From assembly GCA_951213105.1 (NCBI GenBank), contig OX578153.1, forward strand, positions 52,792,520 to 52,856,519: DNA of 64,000 bases, given 5' to 3'. Below are positions 56,575 through 64,000 of the stretch, in pieces. This DNA comes from Amaurobius ferox. Its lineage: Eukaryota; Arthropoda; Arachnida; Araneae; Amaurobiidae. A model generated the notes under the pieces. The model ran no database searches. It worked only from the letters and a program-made list of their open reading frames with translations, and was not told the DNA's origin. Position 1 is the stretch's first letter, and every line of letters starts with the position of its first letter. A program made the translations under genes and the position numbers.

Positions 56575-57727
56575 CTACTCAAAAAATAATACAAAGACCG
56601 CAATAAAGATTCACAATTCGTGACAGCGTCTGTCTTCAATTAGCCAATCGTATTCAAATACGATAACTACTGCTTGTCACGCAAACATCCAGCTGATGTG
56701 CGAGTTTAGAAAATTCGATACTGCATCTTCAATCAGCGAGCGCTTCGAATTAACCGCAGACGAAAATTTAGAGTTCCTTAGAACTTTGTTTCATATTGAC
56801 TGCGTTTATGCAGGAATTTAAATTTGACTCTTATTTTTTTTCCAGACCGTCGGGAAAAGAAAACTATTCCGAGCACACCGTTGAACTGTGCTTGCTCACA
56901 GCACGACTCAATAGTTCAGCGATCCTTCGAAGTCCACCCTCACGTAAAACAATGATTTGTTGCCGTTTCATTGACGACAACTGAACGTATGCGGTACGTC
57001 GGCATTCTCTTGGCATACTGTGATAATTTTTACAGCATGAAACCAATGACGCTACAATTTGGCTGTGATATTGCTTCTCCTTGTCCTGACGCTTTCCTGC
57101 TGCTCGGCAGGGTGTTATGTCACTATGCGTAACGAAACTGTGATCATTTGCATATCTCGCCTTGCTGTTTCCCTTTCCTGATTTACATAAAGCTGCACCT
57201 TCAGTTTTATGGTGTTGCGATTTCAATTGTGAGCAGTGTATTTCGACATTTTGATTTTCTCAAATATTTTTTTCATTTATCACATAACTTATTAAATGTT
57301 ATGAATTGCTTATTTTTAGATATAGATCTCATCCAGACGCATCGTTCGAGACCAATATCATTATCCGACCTCTATGCAAGCTCGAGTTATACTGATTTCA
57401 ATTAACTCAACGTATTCGACCCCAAAATGACGGACACTCACCCCTCCTCCCCTCCCGAGCATGACCTTGAAGTTGATATAAGAATCATTGTTTATTACTT
57501 TTTTTTTGTTAATCACTAGATTTTAGCTATCTGTTATAATTTGGAAATGATAAGCATTTGATCAACCTTAAGAAATTGCGTCGGTGAAGTTTCTTTTCAG
57601 AGTAGTACCTCCCATGCGACAGATTTTAAAGACACGTCCACGTCAAAATTTAGAAACCAAAGGGATTCATGTTAGCGGGTATCTAGATATAATTAAACAC
57701 TCGCATCAAATGGTTCCAATGTAAAAA
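56575..57727. other. Single-copy spacer, moderately G+C-rich in the middle
   Basis: Apart from the Tc1-like fragment noted separately I see no gene. An acceptor-like TTTTTTTTCCAG at 56837-56848 and donor-like GTAAAAC at 56943 bracket an open plus-strand frame, but the same bases read as transposase on the other strand. Confidence 0.35.
56864..56983 (-). pseudogene. Tc1-like transposase N-terminal fragment
   Basis: Reads QLSSMKRQQIIVLREGG, LRRIAELLSRAVSKHSSTV, then stops. The K/R..II.LREGG..R.IAELL..S.STV pattern is the first DNA-binding helix-turn-helix of Tc1-like transposases. No catalytic domain follows within 300 bp. The frame extends upstream to 57226 without further resemblance. Confidence 0.5.
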
Positions 57728-58668
57728 ATCTGATGTGGGCAACACATGACTTTCCTTATATAATGTAATGAATTTACTACTTTTACAGTAAAAAAATAGG
57801 TTTTTCTTATAGTAGATACTAATATTCTTTCCAAGATATTGAATTTTCGACAATTTGTCGTCATTTTCATTGATTTAGCATCATTTTTATCCATTTGGCG
57901 AGATTTTCATTAATTTGGCAACATTTCAAAAAAGTCGCCAAGTTGGCGACATTCCGCCAAATTCGTCGCCCAAATCTCGCCAAGCGTTATGCACGAAGAA
58001 AAAAGTTATTCTTACAGCAGATAAATGACTATTGGCGTTCAAATACAAAAGTATTATTCAAAGTATGTTTTTTCATGAATGGAACGAGCTAGATCCACGA
58101 GAATGATGTCACTCAATTTATCGCATGGTATTACATATGAAAAGTGAACATGTTTCTCAATAGGATTTTTTTTTTTATGTGACTTTTTCATAATTTTTTT
58201 TAAAAATGCACAATATCTCGAGAACGGTTCTTGTTAGCGTTCTAAAACTTATGCCAATCGTTTTCTAATGAAAAATTACATAAGAAATGTCTATTTGAGT
58301 AACTTTATTAGCGGTTTTGATTTTTTGACGATTTTTTCAAAATTTCATTCGAAAATTTAGGGGGGTTCTGAACATTCGATTACGTATAAAAACAATAGGC
58401 TTCCAGTGTTTACGGATTGTGATTTTTGTACCAAATTTGGTTCGAATCGGTCCATTCGTTCGTCAGTTATCGTCTCCACAGACTCACTGACACACACACA
58501 CACACACACACATACTTTCACACACACACACACACACAGACATCACTTCAAAAATGTTTGATTCGTGATCAGGGATGCTTGAAACGTGCTCTCCCGTCGA
58601 AAACTCGAATTCGAGTTTTCGACCCCGTCACAATACTTTCCTTATACATTATGTATATAAGGAAAGTA
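57728..58668 (+). mobile_element. A-type element, full length, first of a cluster
   Basis: ATCTGATGTGGGCAACACATG head, TTGGCGA block at 57890-57985, CA tract with one CATACTTTCACACA break, palindrome ending at 58668. Confidence 0.9.
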
Positions 58669-59535
58669 ATAGGTTTTTCTTATAGTAGTTACTAATATTC
58701 TTTCCAAGATATTGAATTTTCGACAATTAGTCATCATTTTCATTCATTTAGCGTCATTTTTATCCATTTGGCGAGATTTTCGTTAATTTGGCAACAATTA
58801 AAAATGTCGCCAAGTTGGCGACATTCCGCCAAATTCGTCGCCAAAATCTCGCCAAGCGTAATGGACGAAGAAATAAGTTGTTCTTACAGCAGATAAATGA
58901 CTATTGGCGTTCAAATACAAAAGTATTACTCAAAGTATCTTTTTTCATGAAGGGAACGAGATAGATACACGAGAATGATGTCACCCAATTTATCGCATGG
59001 TATTACATATGAAAAGTGAACATGTTTCTCAATAGGAAATATTTTTTTTTTCATTTTATATGATTTTTTAATAATTTTTTTGAAAAATGTGCAATATCTA
59101 GAGAACGGTTCATGTTAGCGTTCTAAAATTTATGTCAATCGTTTTCTAATGAAAAATTACATAAGAAACGTCTATTTGCGTAACTTTATTAGCGGTTTTG
59201 ATTTTTTGACGATTTTTTCAAAATTTTATTCGAAAATTTAGGGGGGTTCTGAACATTCGTTTACGCATAAAAACAATAGGCTTCCAGTGTTCGCGGATTG
59301 TGATTTTTGTACCAAATTTGGTTCGAATCGGTCCATTCGTTCGTCAGTTATCGTCTCCACAGACTCACTGACACACACACATACTTTCACACACACACAC
59401 ACACAGACATCACTTCAAAAATGTTTGATTCGTGATCAGGGATGCTTGAAACGTGCTCTCCCGTCGAAAACTCGATTTCGAATTTTCGACCCCGTCACAA
59501 TACTTTCCTTATACATTATGTATATAAGGAAAGTA
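58669..59535 (+). mobile_element. A-type element, first 75 bases missing
   Basis: Begins directly after the previous palindrome at GGTTTTTCTTATAGTAG, skipping the hairpin end, and runs to a normal palindrome. Confidence 0.88.
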
Positions 59536-59537
59536 AA

Positions 59538-59606
59538 AATCTGATGTGAGCAACACATGACTTTCCTTATATAATGCAATAAATTTACTACTTTTACAGT
59601 TAAAAA
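59538..59606 (+). repeat. A-type head fragment (about 70 bp)
   Basis: ATCTGATGTGAGCAACACATG through ACTACTTTTACAGTTAAA only, squeezed between two larger copies. It is roughly the piece missing from the element at 58669. Confidence 0.82.
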
Positions 59607-59607
59607 A

Positions 59608-60452
59608 ATCTGATGTGGGCAACACATGACTTTCCTTATATAATGTAATGAATTTACTACTTTTACAATAAAAAAATATGTTTCACTTATAGTAGATACT
59701 TATATTCTTTCCAAGATATTGAATTTTCGACAATTAGTCGTCATTTTCATTGATTTATCGTCTTTTTTATTCATTTGGCGAGATTTTCGTTAATTTGGCA
59801 ACATTTCAAAAAATCGCCAAGTTGGCGACATAGCGCCAAAATCTCGCCAAGCGTTATGGACGAAGAAATCAGTTATTCTTATAGCAGATAAATACTTATT
59901 GGCGTTCAAATACAAAAGTATTACTCAAAGTATCTTTTTTCATGAATGGAACGAGCTAGATCAACGAGAATGATGTCACCCAATTTATCGCATGGTATTA
60001 CATATGAAAAGTGAACATGTTTCTCAATAGGAATTTTTTTTTTTATTTTATATAACTTTTTGATAATTTTTTTGAAAAATGTGCAATATCTCGAGAACGG
60101 GTCGCGTTAGCGTTCTAGAATTTATGTCAATCGTTTTCTAATGAAAAATTACATAAGAAATGTCTATTTGCGTAACTTTATTAGCGATTTTGATTTTTTG
60201 ACGATTTTTTCAACATTTCACGCGAAAATTTAGGGGGGTTCTGAACATTCGATTGCGTATAAAAACAATAGGCTTCCAGTGTTTACGGATTGGGATTTTT
60301 GTACCAAATTTCGTTCAAATCGGTCTATTCGTTCGTCAGTTATCGTCTCCACAGACTCACTGACACACACACACTCATACTTTCACACACACACACACAC
60401 ACACACAGACATCACTTCAAAAATGTTTGATTCGTGATCAGGGATGCTTGAA
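59608..60452 (+). mobile_element. A-type element, palindrome end missing
   Basis: Normal head and body, stops in GATCAGGGATGCTTGAA before the CTCCCGTCGAAAAC block. Confidence 0.87.
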
Positions 60453-60465
60453 GTAATAACATTTT

Positions 60466-61411
60466 TACTTTCCTTATATACATAATGTATAAGGAAAGTA
60501 TTGTGACGGGGTCGAAAATTCGAATTCGAGTTTTCGACGGGAGAGCACGTTTCAAGCATCCCTGATCACGAATCAAACATTTTTGAAGTGATGTCTGTGT
60601 GTGTGTGTGTGTGTGTGTGTGAAAGTATGTGTGTATGTGTGTGTGTGTGTGTCAGTGAGTCTGTGGAGACGATAACTGACGAACGAATGGACCGATTCGA
60701 ACCAAATTTGGTACAAAAATCACAATCCGTAAACACTGGAAGCCTATTGTTTTTATACGCAATCGAATGTTCAGAACCCCCCTAAATTTTCGAATGAAAT
60801 TTTGAAAAAATCGTCAAAAAATTAAAACCACTAATAAAGTTACGCAAATAGACATTTCTTATGTAATTTTTCATTAGAAAACGATTGACATAAATTTTAG
60901 AACGCTAACGTGAACCGTTCTCGAGATATTGTACATTTTAAAAAAAAATTATCAAAAAGTCATATAAAATAAAAAGAAAAATATTTCCTATTGAGAAACA
61001 TGTTTACTTTTCATATGTAATACCATGCGATAAGTTGAGTGACATACTTCTCGTGGATCTAGCTCGTTCCATTCTTGAAAAAAGATACTTTGAATAATAC
61101 TTTTGTATTTGAACGCCAATAGTCATTTATCTGCTTTAAGAAAAACTTATTTCTTAGTGCATAACACTTGGCGAGATTTTGGCGGAATGTCGCCAACTTG
61201 GCGACTTTTTTGAAATGTTGCCAAATTAACGAAAATCTCGCCAAATGGATAAAAATGACGATAAATCAATGAAAATGACGACTAATTGACGAAAATTCAA
61301 TATCTTGGAAAGAATATTATTATCTACTACAAGAAAATCCTATTTTTTTACTGTAAAAGTAGTAAATTCATTACATTATATAAGGAAAGTCATGTGTTGC
61401 CCACATCAGAT
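60466..61411 (-). mobile_element. A-type element, full length, inverted
   Basis: Palindrome TACTTTCCTTATATACATAA at 60466 and CATGTGTTGCCCACATCAGAT at the right end; GT tract of about 30 bases with one break. Confidence 0.9.
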
Positions 61412-62241
61412 TTTTCTTATAGTAGATACTTATATTCTTTCCAAGATATTGAATTTCCTTCAATTAGTCGTCATTTTCATTGATTTGGCGTCATTTTTAT
61501 CCATTTGGCGAAATTTTTGCTAATTTGGCAACAATTAAAAATGTCGCCAAGTTGGCGACATTCCGACAAAATATCGCCAAGCGTTATGGACGGAGAAATA
61601 AGTTATTCTTACAGCAGATAAATGACTATTGGCATTCAAATACAAAAGTATTATTCAAAGTATAGTTTTTCATGAATGGAACGAGCTAGTTCTACGAAAA
61701 TGATGTCACCAAATTTAACGCATGGTATTACATATGAAAAGTGAACATGCTTTTCAATAGGACATTTTTTCTTATTTTATATAACTTTTTGATAATTTTT
61801 TTGAAAAATGTTCAATATCTCGAGAACAGTTCATGTTAGCGTTCTAAAATTTATGTCAATCGTTTTCTAATAAAAAATTACATAAGAAATATCTTTTTGC
61901 GCAACTTTATTAGTGGTTTTGATTTTTTGACGATTTTTTCAAAATTTCCCTCGAAAATTTAGGGGAGGTTCTGAACATTCGATTGGGTATAAAAACAATA
62001 GGCTTCCAGTGTTTACGGATTGTGATTTTTGTACCAAATTTCGTTCGAATCGGTCCATTCGTTCGTCAGTTATCGTCTCCACAGACTCACTGACACACAC
62101 ACACACACACAGACATCACTTCAAAAATGTTTGATTCGTGATCAGGGATGCTTGAAACGTGCTCTCCCGTCGAAAACTCGAATTCGAATTTTCGACCCCG
62201 TCACAATACTTTTCTTATACATTATGCATATAAGGAAAGTA
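61412..62241 (+). mobile_element. A-type element, first 75 bases missing
   Basis: Starts TTTTCTTATAGTAGATAC directly after the inverted copy, the same 5' breakpoint as the element at 58669, and ends in a normal palindrome. Confidence 0.87.
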
Positions 62242-62697
62242 AAAAATGTTGTATAAAAAAAAAGGCTAACTGAAATGTTACATAAAAATCCTGGTTGGGA
62301 AGTGATTATCATCATCAACGACCGTGGGGATATATACTATCATAAAATGTACTTCGCGTTGCCAGGAATGCAAACCTCTGATTAAAATCACACTGGAACT
62401 CACAGCGAATTCTTGAAAACCAAAGAACGCTTTATAGTGGGTGCTGTTTATACTCAAATTGTGAAGGATGGTTCAGATTTGGATATCAGCATAAAATGTT
62501 GCACATCCTATTTCTATTATAGTTTTGTTACGAAACCACAAATACACAACTTGTATGACCTTCCACTGGATAGAGAGGGGGTAATCCATCAAAAAGACGG
62601 TTTTCAGAATTTTGTTCCAAACAGTTCACAAAATTAGCCTACTATGTAAAATGCAAGATTTACAAAGACGGATATAACATTTTATATCTCTCACCTC
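62242..62697 (+). other. Spacer with an unassigned 74-residue frame
   Basis: A frame from 62413 reads ERFIVGAVYTQIVKDGSDL, then FVTKPQIHNLYDLPLDREGV, to a TAG at 62635. Composition is protein-like and the segment is not shared with other repeats, but no splice sites or homology are evident. Confidence 0.22.
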
Positions 62698-62962
62698 GAA
62701 TTGTTTGGGGGGGTCGTAAACAAATAGAGAATTTTTTGGTGTAGTCGAATATACATTGCGAATTGTTTAGGGGAGGATCGTATACAAATTGCGAACTGTT
62801 TGAGAGCCGAGAACAAATTATTTTGGGAAAGATCTTAAACAGATTGCGAATAGCGTTATTTTTTTTTAGGGGGGGGGGGAGATGGGTATATACAAATTGT
62901 GAATTGTCTGGGGATCGTATGCAAATTGCGAATTATTTGGGGGTGCCGTATACAAATCTTCT
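62698..62962 (+). repeat. Degenerate tandem repeat, about 35-50 bp period
   Basis: Six or seven loose copies of a unit with GGGG.GATCGTATACAAATTGC then GAATTGTTT. A 9-11 base G run lies within. Copies vary in length, so it is an old array. Confidence 0.7.
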
Positions 62963-63286
62963 GCAACTTTAACATATCTTGTGATGAGCTTTTCCTTTTA
63001 TCCTATTATAGGCAAGACTTGCAACAATGTGGATCACTTTTTTAATTACAAACAAGCATTGGATTCATGTAACAAAACCGCTTCTCTCTCGCCTTACGCC
63101 CTCACTCCCGCCCTATTCAGTCCCTTGCGCGCGCTGAGACAGGCAAGAAATAACGTGCGGCGTCTCTTTCCACTCTTCTATACCCCAATCTCGTTTCTCA
63201 GATCACATTCTCTTCAATCCTTCGCGTGGGCTCAGTAAGGCATGGACGAGTGCTACTGTCTTTTGCAAACTTGACGTCTTCTTCGA
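62963..63286. other. Spacer with a G+C-richer patch
   Basis: 63080-63240 is pyrimidine-rich with CTTGCGCGCGCTGAGACAGG; a frame crosses it without motifs. No gene supported. Confidence 0.35.
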
Positions 63287-63511
63287 CCCAGACCGTCCGA
63301 TCTAACCGAAGGTGTAAGGTATCTGTTTGGACGGCCGGGACAGTGGCACCCAATTTAGACTGGAAGCTAGTGTGGGACAACAAGGACTACCCTCTTTCCC
63401 CTACTACCAATCTCTCGGAAGGTCTTACGGACGCACATATTTAACGTGCCCGTACACAGCGTGAATACGGGGACTGTTTGTGCAGAGACGGGAATCGAAA
63501 TCTAGTAAGGG
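63287..63511 (-). mobile_element. SINE, old copy
   Basis: On the minus strand: decayed head with a B-box relic (GATTTCGATTCCCG), the body, and a tail with intact arms GGCCGTCC (plus 63329-63336) and GGACGGTC (63291-63298). Target duplication not resolved. Confidence 0.82.
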
Positions 63512-64000
63512 GCGAGGCCCTTGCGACGATTGACTATTGTTTTAAACCTGGCCTATGCCGCGTCAGAAAAGAAAGTGGCATCTTATTAGATGAAGAGATT
63601 GAAGCTAAATGATTTCTACAGCCCGTTGTAGTTTTATCTAAACAGGCTTTACAACTAGTCTATAAGTTGCTATCACTTTTTGATTAGATGAACCGATAGG
63701 TCACATCCAAAAATGAATATAAACCTTTCAGCTGAAAAAATGACTATTTATTGTTCTAATTTAACTAGCAGACAGACAGGGTGGAATTTACTTCACACTT
63801 TTTTTTTAATACACTTAATTCTGTATTTCTTATGCTTTCCAACATAATTACACGGTTTCACCGGATTTTTTTTATCAAGAAACTCAATACTACTACTTTC
63901 TACATATACTGTCCTTAGCTTTATAGTGTTAAAATGCAATGGTAATATTTGGGACTTTGCCCCCCCCCCCCCATTCCGAAAAAAAAAAAATCCCGCATAC
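63512..64000. other. AT-rich end of window, no gene seen
   Basis: Ends in a C run (63961-63972) and an A run. No frame, exon or repeat match found. Confidence 0.4.

Noticed and set aside
56796..56984. Plus-strand exon between TTTTTTTTCCAG and GTAAAAC
   Set aside because: The same bases read on the minus strand as a Tc1-like helix-turn-helix, which is the more specific match.

Overview
This is a eukaryotic, almost certainly metazoan and probably arthropod, intergenic or intronic window. It is AT-rich and crowded with transposable elements, with no operons, no compact gene order and no rRNA. The element types (RNase H-bearing LINE with three-knuckle ORF1, tRNA-derived SINEs, Tc1/mariner elements, a Penelope-like fragment, high-copy elements with GT or GACA microsatellites) suit an arthropod. 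I cannot name the species from sequence alone.

High-copy short elements. Two related families, here called A-type (about 0.94 kb full length) and B-type (about 0.8-1.2 kb), supply roughly 30 copies. Both start with a hairpin-forming ATCTGATGTGGGC end and finish with an imperfect palindrome (ACTTTCC..GGAAAGTA), and both carry a GT or GACA microsatellite. They nest in each other, sit in T runs without a visible target duplication, and lie head-to-tail. That is the architecture known for non-autonomous Helentron-like (DINE-1/HINE) elements; the assignment is an inference. Smaller families C, D, E, F and G are dispersed among them.

Region by region: 1-6.3 kb, A/B/D/E/F repeats. 6.43-6.53 kb, a minus-strand segment with both splice sites that reads as a host exon. 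7.0-7.5 kb, two tRNA-like copies. 8-11.1 kb, A/B repeats. 11.26-18.83 kb, a 7.1-kb LINE inserted in a SINE, with intact ORF1 and an ORF2 broken by two C-tract frameshifts and one stop. 19.88-19.98 kb, a second minus-strand exon candidate. 21.1-23.6 kb, A repeats and a 79-bp satellite. 24.1-32.8 kb, four near-identical 2.1-2.2-kb tandem units bounded by recombinant SINEs. 32.66-34.08 kb, a tandem SINE array. 36.3-36.7 kb, a Penelope-like RT remnant. 37-41.2 kb, B/C/D/E repeats. 41.7-43.8 kb, SINEs and a dead Tc1-like element. 47.4-49.3 kb, a mariner-type element split by a hAT-like MITE. 50-62.2 kb, nested and concatenated A and B elements. 62.2-64 kb, low-complexity repeat and an old SINE.

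How the parts interact: the SINE 3' tail, several very short tail-only insertions, and the LINE 3' end share one stem-loop whose paired bases covary. This points to SINE mobilisation by this LINE lineage. SINE copies in turn acted as breakpoints for the four-unit amplification. Host coding content is limited to a few isolated exon candidates, so much of the window may be intronic.
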